Shown here: in pieces, positions 1 through 9,167 of the stretch
Numbering within the stretch: the stretch's first letter is position 1
How the letters are laid out: the number at the start of each line of letters is the position of its first letter
From: Leisingera sp. ANG-M7
Lineage (GTDB): Bacteria; Pseudomonadota; Alphaproteobacteria; Rhodobacterales; Rhodobacteraceae
Direction: 5' to 3'
DNA length: 47,377 nt
NCBI RefSeq assembly: GCF_000813965.1
Contig: NZ_JWLI01000018.1
Coordinates: 1 to 47,377, forward strand
Position numbers and translations under genes: made by a program
Notes under the pieces: generated by a model
What the model was told of the DNA's origin: nothing
What the model saw: the letters and a program-made list of their open reading frames with translations, nothing else
The model's database searches: none

Positions 1-2201
1 CCGCCGGAGACCCGGAAATGCGCCACCAGCTCGGCCAGCTTGCCGGCATCGGTGTTCAGCATGTGGCCGGCCGCAGTGGCCTCTTCGACCATCGCCGCGT
101 TCTGCTGAGTCACCTGGTCCAGCTGGGTCACGCCGGTGTTGATCTCGTTGAGGCCGGTGGACTGCTCCGCCGCGCCCTCGGCAATGCCGGAGACCAGCTG
201 CGAGATATGGGTGACCTGCTCGACGATGCTCTGCAGCGCCTCGCCGGCCTTGCCGACCAGGTCAACTCCGCGCTCCACCTGTTTGGAGCTGTCGGAGATC
301 AGCGTCTTGATCTCCATCGCCGCGTCCGAGGAACGCTGCGCCAGGGCGCGCACTTCGCTGGCAACGACCGCAAAACCCTTGCCGGCCTCGCCCGCCCGCG
401 CCGCCTCGACGCCGGCATTAAGCGCCAGCAGGTTGGTCTGGAAGGCGATGTCGTCGATCACGGAGATGATCTGGCTGATGTGGTTCGAGGACTGTTCGAT
501 CTCGGTCATTGCCGCGACCGCGCTCTGCACCACTTCGCGGTTGTTTTCCGCCTCGGTGCGGGCCTCGGCCATGGTGGCCTCGACGCTGCGGGCGCCGTCG
601 GCGGCGGATTTCACCGATGCCGTCAGCTCATCCAGCGCTGCCGCGGTTTCCTCCAGCGTTGCCGCCTGGCTTTCGGTGCGGTGCGACAGGTCGTCGGAGG
701 CCTGGCTGATCTCGGCAGCGCCGTTGCGGATGCTGCCGGAGGCTTCGATCACCTGCTGCACGGTGGTGCTGAGGTTGCTGACGGTGCTGTTGAAGTTCTG
801 CCGCAGCTGCTCGTACTCTTCCGGGAAGGCGGAGGTGATCGGCTGCGAGAAATCGCCATCGGCGAGCTGCACCAGGCCGAAACTCAGTTTCTCGACCACC
901 TGCTGCTGCTGGCGCTGCATCTCGGCGCGTTCCTCTTCGGCGGCGCGGGCCAGTTTCAGATCGTCCTGCATGGAGACCAGTGTCTTGCCGATCTTGCCGA
1001 TCTCGTCGCCGCGGCTGGCCGCCTCGACCTCAGTATCGAGATCGCCAGAGGACACGGCCTCCATGTCAGCGCAGATCCGGTCGATCGGCTTGGTCACCGA
1101 CCGGGCGAACAGCCACCCGAAGAAGGAGATGCCCCCAGCGCAGATCAGAGAGATCAGGATCATGATTTTCCGCTTCTCAACTGCAGGCGCCATCAGTTCT
1201 GCCCAATCCTGTTCGGCGATGATTGCCCAGTTGGCAAAGGCCAGCGGCAGCGGTTCGGAATAGGCCAGAACCTTCTGGCCATTGAGGCCGGTTACACCTT
1301 GCAGAACATGTGATTCGCCGTCAAAGGCAGTTTGCACCTGTTCCGTTTTCGGCAATTGCGACAGCACGTCGAAACCGCCTTCGAACCGGGAGTTGGTCCG
1401 TGCAAGCATGTCTGCGCCGGCCAGATAAACCTGTGTGGTTTGCCCCATGCCCTGCTCGTTGTTGACGATGGCACCCAGCAGGTCCACGGGGATCTGCACG
1501 GCCAGCACGCCGACGGTCAGATTGGCATCATTTACCACCGGAGAGGCTGCAAAAGCGGCAGCTGCACCACCGGAGGGCGCATATGGCTTCATGTCGGCAA
1601 AGAAGACTTCGCCACGGCTGCCTTCCAGGGCTGCACGGTAAACATCGGCCAGACCGGAGTCCTTGAACGGGCCGGTCATCATGTTGGTGCCGAAGTCGTT
1701 TTCCTTGAACACCGAATAGACGATGTCGCCGGCCAGGTTGATCAGGAAAGCATCATAGTAGCCTTTGCTCTCGATCAGTGTCTTGTAGGCCGGGTGGAAG
1801 GTCTCATGGTGCATGTGGTAGGGCGACTCACCCTGGCCGCGCACCAAAAGGTGCTTCTGCCCGATCGGATTCGGGTTGTCGTCGATATAGGCCTGGCGCA
1901 GGATCTGGCCCGGATTTCCTTCCAGGTCGTTCCAGGTCATCGTCAGCCATTCGATGGCGGTTGCCGTCGATGGAACAGCCGCCAGCGTCTGCACATCCGC
2001 GTGAATGCCGTCCAGCAGGGTCTGCACTGAGTACTTCCGGTCCGCCACCATGGAGCGGAACTGGTCTTCCGCGGTTTTCTCGGCGCTTTTTTGGAAGCTG
2101 ATCGTGCTGATGGTGACGAGAATCGCCGTCACAAGCACACCGAACCCAACAACAAACAGCGGCAATTTATGTGCCAGCTTGAGCGATTTGAACGTTTTCA
2201 T
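1..2201 (-). CDS. Methyl-accepting chemotaxis protein (3' end beyond window)
   Basis: This is a membrane chemoreceptor that senses a ligand outside the cytoplasmic membrane and controls CheA through CheW. The reverse strand is open from an ATG at 2201, preceded by a strong AGGAGGA ribosome site at about 2205-2211, to the left edge, giving about 733 residues. In order it has a first membrane helix (residues about 12-32), a roughly 310-residue periplasmic Cache-like region, a second helix (about 344-366), a HAMP domain, a second HAMP-like segment and the cytoplasmic signalling coiled coil. The hallmark hairpin tip [18 protein letters not shown] lies near residue 585. The last residues and any CheR/CheB docking tail are outside the window. 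It diverges from the che operon, so it is probably one of that operon's receptors, which is inference. The ligand cannot be predicted. Confidence 0.95.
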   Translation of the reverse strand, partial: MKTFKSLKLAHKLPLFVVGFGVLVTAILVTISTISFQKSAEKTAEDQFRSMVADRKYSVQTLLDGIHADVQTLAAVPSTATAIEWLTMTWNDLEGNPGQILRQAYIDDNPNPIGQKHLLVRGQGESPYHMHHETFHPAYKTLIESKGYYDAFLINLAGDIVYSVFKENDFGTNMMTGPFKDSGLADVYRAALEGSRGEVFFADMKPYAPSGGAAAAFAASPVVNDANLTVGVLAVQIPVDLLGAIVNNEQGMGQTTQVYLAGADMLARTNSRFEGGFDVLSQLPKTEQVQTAFDGESHVLQGVTGLNGQKVLAYSEPLPLAFANWAIIAEQDWAELMAPAVEKRKIMILISLICAGGISFFGWLFARSVTKPIDRICADMEAVSSGDLDTEVEAASRGDEIGKIGKTLVSMQDDLKLARAAEEERAEMQRQQQQVVEKLSFGLVQLADGDFSQPITSAFPEEYEQLRQNFNSTVSNLSTTVQQVIEASGSIRNGAAEISQASDDLSHRTESQAATLEETAAALDELTASVKSAADGARSVEATMAEARTEAENNREVVQSAVAAMTEIEQSSNHISQIISVIDDIAFQTNLLALNAGVEAARAGEAGKGFAVVASEVRALAQRSSDAAMEIKTLISDSSKQVERGVDLVGKAGEALQSIVEQVTHISQLVSGIAEGAAEQSTGLNEINTGVTQLDQVTQQNAAMVEEATAAGHMLNTDAGKLAELVAHFRVSG

Positions 2202-2615
2202 TCCGTCCTCCTAAGAGAAGTGCGGTCTAGGCCACCGCAATAGTGATGCCAGTCAGATTGGAGGGCAGATGTTAATTTGCCGCTTACGGCGCAGGGCCTC
2301 TGCCGCATTTCAATGTGGAATCCGGCCGAATCCTGCTGCGCTCCGGCGTCACTTTCTGAAGACCTGGTAAAGATGCGGCCATAGGTTGTTTTGAGCGCTG
2401 AAAAACACGCCTTCTCAGGCCCCGCCGGGTGATTCTCCGACCGTCAGAACACAGATAAAAATTGATCGGATTTCTGCCGCGAAAATTGCGCCGGTCTCCT
2501 TATGAATCCCCTTCTGCACGGGTGTGGCGGCAATCAAATGTTAAGGCCCCGCCCCTAAGAATTGCCTCATCGAACTCGAACTGATCGCCGACAACGGGGG
2601 TGCGAATCGCCGACA
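2202..2615. other. Intergenic region between divergent MCP gene and che operon
   Basis: These 414 bases must carry the promoters for the minus-strand receptor gene and the plus-strand che operon. I found no convincing sigma-70, sigma-28 or sigma-54 element and no strong hairpin. An A/T-rich patch near 2453-2475 is the most promoter-like spot for the plus strand, but it lacks a matching -35 box. No small gene with a good ribosome site was seen. Confidence 0.4.
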
Positions 2616-2903
2616 ATGACTACGGAAACGCAAAAGCATAATCTGGATCTGCCGAACGCCTTCGCGGAGCTGGATCCGCTGATCGCCTTCCTGCAAGGGG
2701 CGCGCGCCAAGGCGGTCGAAATCGACTGCAGCGGTGTTGCCCTGATGCCCTCGCGCTGCTTGCAGCTTCTGCTTGGTGCAGAGCAGCAATGGCGGTCCGA
2801 GGGGGTGGGCTTCGCAGTCACCAATATCACCGAATCCTGCCGCAAGTCCCTGACGCTTCTGGGGCTGGAGCCCAACCGTTTTGAAGACGAGGAAACAGCA
2901 TGA
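2616..2903 (+). CDS. STAS-domain protein, first gene of che operon
   Basis: This is a small cytoplasmic protein of 95 residues resembling anti-sigma-factor-antagonist (STAS) domains. The core VEIDCSGVALMPSRCLQLLL (residues 34-53) matches the STAS strand-turn-helix. The usual Asp-Ser-Ser turn is replaced by Met-Pro-Ser-Arg, so Ser46 is the only obvious phosphorylatable residue there. The ATG at 2616 is chosen because conserved sequence begins just after it; an in-frame TTG at 2562 would add 18 poor residues. Its stop overlaps the following cheY start by 4 bases, so the two are probably translationally coupled. Related small STAS proteins open che operons in other Rhodobacteraceae (recalled knowledge). 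The partner is unknown. Confidence 0.8.
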   Translation: MTTETQKHNLDLPNAFAELDPLIAFLQGARAKAVEIDCSGVALMPSRCLQLLLGAEQQWRSEGVGFAVTNITESCRKSLTLLGLEPNRFEDEETA

Positions 2904-3274
2904 AAACCAAAGTTCTGGCAATCGACGATTCCCGCACGATCAGGAATCTTCTGGCCGCGACCCTGGAAGAAGCGGGTTTTGAATACCATTGTGCGGTTGA
3001 TGGCCGCGAGGGTGTGGACATGTACCCCGACGTGGATCCCGATGTTGTGATCACCGACATCAATATGCCCAACCTGGACGGGTTCGGCGTGATTGAGGAA
3101 CTGCGCGGCACCGGCATCAATTCCAAGGTGCCGATCCTGGTTCTGACCACCGAAAGCGCACCTGAGCTGAAGGCCCGTGCCCGCGGCGCCGGTGCCACCG
3201 GCTGGATCACCAAGCCGTTTGACGATGCCTCGCTGATTTTCGCGCTCAAGCGCGTGACCGGAGCCGCGGCCTAA
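2900..3274 (+). CDS. cheY: CheY-type single-domain response regulator
   Basis: This 124-residue stand-alone receiver domain is expected to accept phosphate from CheA and signal to the flagellar motor or another output. The receiver residues are all visible: acidic pair Asp9-Asp10, phosphoacceptor Asp53 in the sequence TDINMPNLDG, Thr83/Thr84 and Lys105 in TKPF. No output domain follows. The ATG overlaps the stop of the STAS gene, and the cheA start follows one base after its stop, which supports a tightly coupled operon. A second receiver gene lies at 6810, so the two may divide motor output and phosphate-sink roles, as in other alphaproteobacteria; that is inference. Confidence 0.93.
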   Translation: MKTKVLAIDDSRTIRNLLAATLEEAGFEYHCAVDGREGVDMYPDVDPDVVITDINMPNLDGFGVIEELRGTGINSKVPILVLTTESAPELKARARGAGATGWITKPFDDASLIFALKRVTGAAA

Positions 3275-3275
3275 G

Positions 3276-5444
3276 ATGTCGGGATCTATTCAGGATACCT
3301 TCTTTGAGGAGTGCGAAGAGCTCCTTGAAGCAACGGATGAGGGTCTGACCGCCATCGAAGGAGGCGATCACGACCCTGAGGTGGTCAATGCGATCTTCCG
3401 CGCCGTGCACTCGATCAAGGGTGGCGCGGGGGCCTTTGGCCTCGATGATCTGGTGGCCTTTGCCCACCGGTTCGAAACGGTGTTTGACGAAGTGCGGTCC
3501 AACCGGCTGGACTTGGATGAGAAGCTGATCCAGCTGCTGCTGCGCTCCAGCGATCAACTGTCAGCACTGGTCGAAGTTGCCCGGGACGGTGGCGAGATCG
3601 ACGAAGCGCACAATGATACGCTGTTGGCGGCGCTGGATGAATACATTCCGGAAGAAGAGGAAGACCTCACCTTCGAGCCGATGGGGCTCGGCGGCCCGGC
3701 ACCCATGATGGATCTTGGCGATCTGGGCGGCGCCCCGGCGGAACCGCAGGAAGAAACCTACCGGATCCGCTTCCAGCCGCTGAAGGAAATGTATGGCACC
3801 GGCAACGAGCCGTTCTTCCTGTTCCAGGCGCTCAAGGATCTGGGTGAGCTGACCGTCACCATGGACGAGAATGAGTTGCCCGGTTTTGATGCCATGGACA
3901 TGGCGGAAGCCTATCTGGCCTGGGATCTGGTGCTGGTCACCAAGGAGACGCGTTCGAAGGTTGAGGCCGTGTTCGAATTCGTTGAGGGCCTGTGCGAGCT
4001 GTCGATCAACGGTGATGGCGATGCCGAGGCGGAAGCCAATGCGTTGGCCGCGCTGGATGCGATGTTCGCTGCACCGCCAGCCGCAGATGCCGCAGCTGCC
4101 CCTGAGGGGGAGGCGCCTGCAGCCCCTTTTGAGCCGCCGGTCCCCGCACCTGAACCCGAAGCCAAACCGGCAGCCGCCGAAGAAAAGGCCTCGGCCCCGA
4201 AAGCCGAGAGCGGCAAGCAGGAGCAGCGCGGCGGTCCCAAGCCGACGCTCCGCGTCGAGCTCGAGCGGGTGGACCGGCTGATCAACGCTGTCGGGGAGCT
4301 CATCATCAACCATTCGATGCTGGCCCAGCAGATCGCCAATCTCAACGTTTCGGATACCCGCGACGTCGAGACCGAGCTGGAAGGTTTCAAAAACCTTGCA
4401 CGCGACATCCAGGAAGGTGTCATGGCCATTCGCGCGCAACCCGTGAAGCCGCTGTTCCAGCGGATGGCCCGGATTGTCCGCGAGGCTTCGGCTGCCACCG
4501 GAAAGACCTGCAAGCTGGTCACCGAAGGCGAAAACACCGAGGTCGACAAGACGGTCATCGAACGGCTGTCTGACCCGCTGACGCATATCCTGCGCAACGC
4601 GGTTGACCACGGCGTGGAGAAGCCCGAGGACAGGGAAGCCGCGGGCAAGTCCAAGGTCGGTGAGATCCGGCTGTCAGCCTCCCACCGGTCCGGCAGCGTC
4701 TGCATCGAGATCAAGGACGACGGTGCCGGTGTGAACCGTCCGCGCGTCAAGCAGATTGCGATCGAGAAGGGGCTGATCCCGGAAAACGCTGAACTGACCG
4801 ATGGCGAGATCGACAACTTGCTGTTTGCGCCCGGCTTTTCAACGGCCAAGGAGATTTCCAATCTCTCCGGCCGCGGCGTCGGCATGGACGTGGTGAAGAA
4901 TGCGGTGACCGGCCTCGGCGGACGCATCAACATCTCTTCCGCGCCGGGCAAAGGCTCCACCTTCACCATCATCCTGCCGCTGACGCTTGCGGTGATGGAC
5001 GGCATGGTGGTGTCGGTTGCCGATCAGACCATGGTGGTGCCGATCACCTCGATCGTCGAAACCATGCGCGGCAGCGACGACATGATCAACAGCCTGGGGG
5101 CCGACGGCACCCTGCTGTCGATCCGCGGCAATTTCGTGCCGATCTGTGATGTCGCCGGCGCCCTTGGCCTGTACCGTGAAAGCGACCAGCAGGCCGGCGT
5201 CTACCTTCTGGTGGAAACTGAAACCGGCCAGCGCTGCGCCTTGGCGGTGGATGACATCCACGACCAGCGCCAGGTGGTGATCAAAAGCCTGGACGGCGTC
5301 TGCGGGGAAATCCCCGGCGTCGCCGCGGCGACCATTCTTGGCGACGGTAAAATCGCCATGATCCTGGACCCTGAAAGCATCATTGCGGCCTCGCCCACTG
5401 CGGCCGCCTTTGACACCGAGCGGAGAATGAGCAATGCAAGCTGA
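3276..5444 (+). CDS. cheA: Chemotaxis histidine kinase CheA
   Basis: This 722-residue kinase autophosphorylates on a histidine when receptors are active and passes phosphate to CheY proteins. The N-terminal Hpt domain contains FRAVHSIKGGAGAFGL with phosphoacceptor His45. A P2-like docking region spans about 165-245, followed by an Ala/Pro/Glu-rich linker (about 265-320). The dimerisation helices start at LRVELERVDRLINAVGEL. The HATPase domain shows the N box HILRNAVDHGVE, the G1 box DDGAGVN and the G2 box SGRGVGMDVV. A CheW-like domain ends the protein from about 565. The length is normal for CheA and no residues appear lost. It overlaps cheW by 11 bases. Confidence 0.97.
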   Translation: MSGSIQDTFFEECEELLEATDEGLTAIEGGDHDPEVVNAIFRAVHSIKGGAGAFGLDDLVAFAHRFETVFDEVRSNRLDLDEKLIQLLLRSSDQLSALVEVARDGGEIDEAHNDTLLAALDEYIPEEEEDLTFEPMGLGGPAPMMDLGDLGGAPAEPQEETYRIRFQPLKEMYGTGNEPFFLFQALKDLGELTVTMDENELPGFDAMDMAEAYLAWDLVLVTKETRSKVEAVFEFVEGLCELSINGDGDAEAEANALAALDAMFAAPPAADAAAAPEGEAPAAPFEPPVPAPEPEAKPAAAEEKASAPKAESGKQEQRGGPKPTLRVELERVDRLINAVGELIINHSMLAQQIANLNVSDTRDVETELEGFKNLARDIQEGVMAIRAQPVKPLFQRMARIVREASAATGKTCKLVTEGENTEVDKTVIERLSDPLTHILRNAVDHGVEKPEDREAAGKSKVGEIRLSASHRSGSVCIEIKDDGAGVNRPRVKQIAIEKGLIPENAELTDGEIDNLLFAPGFSTAKEISNLSGRGVGMDVVKNAVTGLGGRINISSAPGKGSTFTIILPLTLAVMDGMVVSVADQTMVVPITSIVETMRGSDDMINSLGADGTLLSIRGNFVPICDVAGALGLYRESDQQAGVYLLVETETGQRCALAVDDIHDQRQVVIKSLDGVCGEIPGVAAATILGDGKIAMILDPESIIAASPTAAAFDTERRMSNAS

Positions 5445-5916
5445 AGCGAAGCAAACCGATCAGGAAGTGAGACACGCTGAACACAGCGAGTTTGTCAGCT
5501 TCACCGTGGCCGGACAGGCGTTCTGCCTGAAGATCACCCAGATCCGGGAAATCCGGCGCTGGTCTCCGGTGACCATCCTGCCGCATGCCCCGGCCGACGT
5601 TCTGGGGGTTATGAACCTGCGCGGCGCGGTGATCCCGATCTATGATCTTTCCGCCCGTTTCGGCCTGCAGCAGACCGAAGCAAGCGAGCGCAACGTGGTC
5701 ATCGTCGTCTCCGTGCACGGAAAACCGGTGGGCCTTCTGGCTGAGTCGGTTTCCGAGATCATCTCGATCAACCCGGACGACATCCAGGACACCCCGCCGG
5801 TGGATAGCCGCAACACGATGGAGTACATCCAGGGTATCATCTCGCATGATGACACCATGGTGCGCATCATCAATCTTGATGCGGTGATCTCGGCTCCGGA
5901 GCAGGTGATGCCGTGA
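5434..5916 (+). CDS. cheW: Chemotaxis adaptor CheW
   Basis: This is a 160-residue cytoplasmic scaffold that links receptor tips to the CheA CheW-like domain. The conserved region FVSFTVAGQAFCLKITQIRE and the signature VMNLRGAVIPIYDL (about residues 60-73) are typical of CheW, and the length fits a single SH3-like double barrel. Its start lies inside the end of cheA. Its TGA overlaps the GTG of cheR, so cheA, cheW and cheR are probably translationally coupled. Nothing is unusual except the slightly extended charged N-terminus. Confidence 0.96.
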   Translation: MQAEAKQTDQEVRHAEHSEFVSFTVAGQAFCLKITQIREIRRWSPVTILPHAPADVLGVMNLRGAVIPIYDLSARFGLQQTEASERNVVIVVSVHGKPVGLLAESVSEIISINPDDIQDTPPVDSRNTMEYIQGIISHDDTMVRIINLDAVISAPEQVMP

Positions 5917-6770
5917 GCGCTGAAGGTACCATCACTCCCAATGCGGACAGCTTTTCGCTGTCGGACCAGGAATTCGAAGCCATTGCGCAGTTCGCGCATA
6001 AACACTTCGGCCTGGCCATGGCGGCCAGCAAAAAGCCCCTGGTGTCGTCGCGCCTGGCCCGCAAGCTGCGCCAGCGTAACATCACCAATTTCAAGGACTA
6101 TCTTGCCAGCCTGGACGGCCCCAATGCCGACGACGAACGCAGCGGGCTGCTGTCGCTGCTAACCACGAATGTGACCCATTTCTTCCGGGAGCCGCATCAC
6201 TTCGAAACCCTGCGCAATGACGTGCTGCCACCCTTGGTGGAACAGGCGCGGCGCGGCGGCCGGGTGCGGTTGTGGTCGGCAGGCTGCTCCAACGGGCAGG
6301 AGCCCTACTCGATTGCGATGACGCTGCTGGACGTATGCCCGGAAGCCGCAAAGCTCGACATCAAGATCCTGGGCACAGACATCGACCCGGTGGTTGTGCG
6401 CCATGCCCAGGCGGCCAAATACCCTGAGGACGAGCTGGCCCAGATCGACGCCAAATACAGCAAGCTGGTGCCGAAACGCGACCCTGACGGGCGGTTGCCG
6501 GACAGCCTGCGCAAGCTGATCACATTCGGGGTGCTGAACCTGATTGAACCGTTTCCCTTCAAAGGGAAGTTCGATGCGATTTTCTGCCGGAACGTTGCGA
6601 TCTATTTCGACAACCCGACCCAGCAGAAAGTCTGGAGCGCCTTTCAGAATGCCCTGAACCCGGGCGGTACCCTCTTCATCGGTCATTCCGAGCGCATGTC
6701 AGGCCCGGCTGCGCAGCACCTGAAGACGGCCGGGATCACCACTTACGTCAACTCACCCGCTGGCAGGTAA
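5913..6770 (+). CDS. cheR: Chemoreceptor glutamate methyltransferase CheR
   Basis: This enzyme transfers methyl groups from S-adenosylmethionine to receptor glutamates for sensory adaptation. The 285-residue protein has the N-terminal helical CheR domain and the methyltransferase fold. Visible motifs are TTNVTHFFREPHHF (84-97), the SAM-binding SAGCSNGQEP (122-131), FDAIFCRNVAIYFD and a C-terminal LFIGHSE. The GTG start overlaps the cheW stop (GTGA). The unusual point is context: the partner methylesterase CheB, often next to cheR, is absent from this operon, so demethylation must come from elsewhere or the system adapts differently. Confidence 0.95.
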   Translation: MSAEGTITPNADSFSLSDQEFEAIAQFAHKHFGLAMAASKKPLVSSRLARKLRQRNITNFKDYLASLDGPNADDERSGLLSLLTTNVTHFFREPHHFETLRNDVLPPLVEQARRGGRVRLWSAGCSNGQEPYSIAMTLLDVCPEAAKLDIKILGTDIDPVVVRHAQAAKYPEDELAQIDAKYSKLVPKRDPDGRLPDSLRKLITFGVLNLIEPFPFKGKFDAIFCRNVAIYFDNPTQQKVWSAFQNALNPGGTLFIGHSERMSGPAAQHLKTAGITTYVNSPAGR

Positions 6771-6809
6771 CCCTGGCCACGGCTGCAAGCAGAGCAGAAG
6801 GAAAGAAAA

Positions 6810-7196
6810 ATGAGCTTGAAAGACTCTCTCCGCGTCATGGTTGTTGACGATATGTCGACGAGCCGGGGAATCATCACACAAAGCCTGGATGAGATCGGCA
6901 TCAAGAACTACATGGTCGAAAACTCCGGCCAGGGCGCCTATCAGAAGCTGACCCAGACCCCGGTTCACCTGGTGCTGTCCGATTACAACATGCCTGGCAT
7001 GGACGGTCTGGGACTGTTGAAGGCACTGCGCAGCCATCAGGTGACCCAGCGCGTCGGTTTCATCCTGGTGACCGGCAAGCCGACACCGGAGATCATCCAG
7101 GTTGGCAAGCAGATCGGCCTGAACAACATCGTCCGCAAACCCTTCACGGTAGCCACCATGAAGCAGGCCATCGAACAGGTCGTCGGGCGGCTCTGA
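6810..7196 (+). CDS. Second CheY-like response regulator
   Basis: This 128-residue receiver-only protein has Asp13-Asp14, phosphoacceptor Asp58 in SDYNMPGMDG, Thr88 in LVTGKP and Lys110 in RKPF. It is more CheY-like than the first copy in its opening segment LRVMVVDDMSTSRGII, which carries the Met-Ser-Thr pattern of motor-binding CheY proteins. A good ribosome site (AAGGAAAG) precedes the ATG. It lies 39 bases after cheR and two bases before the next gene. It may be the motor-directed CheY, with the operon's first receiver as sink; this is inference. Confidence 0.92.
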   Translation: MSLKDSLRVMVVDDMSTSRGIITQSLDEIGIKNYMVENSGQGAYQKLTQTPVHLVLSDYNMPGMDGLGLLKALRSHQVTQRVGFILVTGKPTPEIIQVGKQIGLNNIVRKPFTVATMKQAIEQVVGRL

Positions 7197-7198
7197 TC

Positions 7199-7525
7199 AT
7201 GGAGCATCCCGACAAAGCCTTGGGCGAACTCTGTGCCGCATCGGCCTGGGAAATGGAGCAGCTGCGCAGCCAGATGCAAGCGCTGGAGGACGTTGTCCTC
7301 GACGTTCTGGAACGGGGCACCGCTCCAACCAGCCAGGAGCTGCGCTCGCTGCAAGACTTCGACCTGGTGATCCAGACCTTGTCGGGCCTCTCCGGGTTCT
7401 ACAGGCGGGTGCAGTCCCAGGTCGACGAGTCCGGCCCGGCAGATCTTCCGGCCGCTGCGGCAGGAGTCACCCTTGAAAAGCTGCGTGACCGGCTCCGCTC
7501 GGCCAGCAGCATGGCCAGTACCTGA
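7199..7525 (+). CDS. Unrecognised 108-residue protein ending the che operon
   Basis: I do not recognise a family. The protein is acidic, predicted almost wholly helical, and has no signal peptide or membrane segment. A likely coiled-coil stretch spans about residues 15-75, including EMEQLRSQMQALEDVVLDVL and FYRRVQSQVDES. The ATG starts two bases after the preceding cheY-like stop, so it is almost certainly co-expressed with the chemotaxis genes. By position it sits where cheB or cheD might be expected. It could be a small phosphatase-like or scaffolding chemotaxis protein such as CheZ, CheT or CheS analogues, but no CheZ catalytic motif is evident. Confidence 0.75.
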   Translation: MEHPDKALGELCAASAWEMEQLRSQMQALEDVVLDVLERGTAPTSQELRSLQDFDLVIQTLSGLSGFYRRVQSQVDESGPADLPAAAAGVTLEKLRDRLRSASSMAST

Positions 7526-7532
7526 AACTTCC

Positions 7533-7560
7533 CTGCCCCGCCCGGAAACAGGTGGGGCAG
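7533..7560 (+). terminator. GC-rich hairpin after che operon
   Basis: CTGCCCC (7533-7539) pairs with GGGGCAG (7554-7560) just after the last che gene. A second imperfect hairpin follows at about 7566-7592 (GCGGGCAAAT against ATTTGCCGC). No clean U-tract follows, so this may be a weak or Rho-assisted terminator. Confidence 0.4.
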
Positions 7561-7644
7561 ATGCCGCGGGCAAATTTGCTTTCTATTTGCCGCCGCGAAC
7601 GCGTACATTGGGGCATAGCAAAATTCGCGAGCCCGGGTACCCGC

Positions 7645-9144
7645 ATGTCCTTTCTTTTCAAACCCTTGATTTTCACACTGTGCCTGCTCACCGCTGCCGG
7701 CGCACAGGCTGCAAGCGATCGCATCGCTCTGGTCATCGGCGTGGCGGACTACCAGTATCTGCCGCCGCTTGAGAACACCCGCAACGATGCTGTTGCCATG
7801 GCGGATACGCTGGAGGGCATCGGGTTTGATGTGAGCCTGGCCTTGGATCCCGGCACCTCCGAAATGGAGCAGATGCTCGATGATTTTGCCTTCCGCTCTG
7901 AAGTCGCCGATCTGGCGCTGGTTTATTTTGCCGGCCACGGGATCGAAGTGCAGGGGGAGAACTTTCTGATCCCTGCCGACGCAAAGGTGGCCAGCAACCT
8001 TGATGTGCAGCGCCAGTCACTGTCGCTGAAGCAGCTGCTGAATGCGGTCGACCGGGCGCGCAAGATGCGGATCGTGATCCTGGACAGCTGCCGCGACAAC
8101 CCGCTTGGGGATTCCATTGCGCTGGAGGCAAGCATCAGCCAAACAACCGAGACCACGGAAACCACCCGCGGCGGCGGCGGCATGGCACCCGCTGACCCGG
8201 ATCGCGGCACCCTGGTGGCCTTTGCCGCCAAGGACGGCCAGGTGGCGCTGGACGGCAGCGGCAGCAACTCACCCTATGCCACCGCGCTGATGGAAAAGAT
8301 GGTGCAGCCCGGGCTGGAGATCAGCCTGATGTTCCGCCAGGTGCGCGATCAGGTGCTGCAAAGCACCGCGAACCTGCAGGAACCGCACACCTATGGCTCG
8401 CTGACCGGTGTGCCCTTCTACCTGGCGGGCCCCGGCGCAAATGACGCTCCAGTTTCCGTTGCTGATGCGTCTGCTGCTTGGGCCGCATTGAAGCCAGACC
8501 AGGAAGAACAGCTGCTGGCACTTGCCGAATTGGGCGACACCCGCTCAATGCTGGGTCTCGCCTACATCCGGCTAAACCCGAACCAGGGCCGTTTCGACCC
8601 TAAGGCTGCAGTGGATTTCCTGCAGCGTGCAGCGGATGCCGGCTCACCCGAGGCGCAATTCGAGCTTGCCAAGCTCTATGAGCGCGGCACCGGTGTCGAC
8701 GCGGACCCCGCCAAAGCGCTGGAGCTTTACCAGGACGCGGCCGCCCAGGATTTCGCCGATGCGATCAACGACCTCGGCTTCCTGCACTATCAGGGCGGCT
8801 TAGGTCTGCCGGCCAATCCGAAAAAGGCGCTGACATTCTTTGAACGGGCTGCCGACCTGCGCCATCCGCAGGCCCAGTTCAACTTTGCTGCGCTGATTGA
8901 TGACGGGCTGATCCCCTCGAAAGGTCCGGGGGATTCCGCCCATTACCTCTATGCTGCGCTGCGCAGCGGAAGTTCTGACGTTCTTGACCTTCTGAGTGAG
9001 CGCCCGAACATGTTCACCACCGAAACCCGGAGAGCTCTTCAGCAGAAGCTGAAAGAGAACAACTTCTATGCCGGGGCAATTGACGGAGACTTCGGGCCCG
9101 GAACACAGCGGGGCATCCGTCAGGCTTACGGGCTTGAAGGCTGA
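7645..9144 (+). CDS. Secreted caspase-like protein with Sel1 repeats and peptidoglycan-binding end
   Basis: This 499-residue protein begins with a signal peptide (hydrophobic core 8-18, probable cleavage after AQAA). A caspase p20-like peptidase domain (about 25-270) has the catalytic dyad His98 in YFAGHGIE and Cys149 in ILDSCRDNP. About three Sel1-type repeats follow (about 285-440), for example ELAKLYERGTGVDADPAKAL and FLHYQGGLGLPANPKKAL. The protein ends with a short peptidoglycan-binding-like motif YAGAIDGDFGPGTQRGI. It is thus probably a periplasmic protease or proteolytic regulator anchored to cell wall. The ATG at 7645 directly precedes the signal peptide; an in-frame upstream ATG at 7552 would bury it. 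The next gene follows closely. The substrate is unknown. Confidence 0.88.
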   Translation: MSFLFKPLIFTLCLLTAAGAQAASDRIALVIGVADYQYLPPLENTRNDAVAMADTLEGIGFDVSLALDPGTSEMEQMLDDFAFRSEVADLALVYFAGHGIEVQGENFLIPADAKVASNLDVQRQSLSLKQLLNAVDRARKMRIVILDSCRDNPLGDSIALEASISQTTETTETTRGGGGMAPADPDRGTLVAFAAKDGQVALDGSGSNSPYATALMEKMVQPGLEISLMFRQVRDQVLQSTANLQEPHTYGSLTGVPFYLAGPGANDAPVSVADASAAWAALKPDQEEQLLALAELGDTRSMLGLAYIRLNPNQGRFDPKAAVDFLQRAADAGSPEAQFELAKLYERGTGVDADPAKALELYQDAAAQDFADAINDLGFLHYQGGLGLPANPKKALTFFERAADLRHPQAQFNFAALIDDGLIPSKGPGDSAHYLYAALRSGSSDVLDLLSERPNMFTTETRRALQQKLKENNFYAGAIDGDFGPGTQRGIRQAYGLEG

Positions 9145-9167
9145 CATTTTATAACGAGGATACGCGT

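Noticed and set aside
18-2030. Plus-strand frames opposite the chemoreceptor gene
   Set aside because: The minus strand encodes an unambiguous chemoreceptor with its signalling hairpin; the plus-strand products have no recognisable features.
7552-7644. Upstream extension of the caspase-like protein to an ATG at 7552
   Set aside because: It would place 31 residues before a clear signal peptide and run through the hairpin after the che operon.
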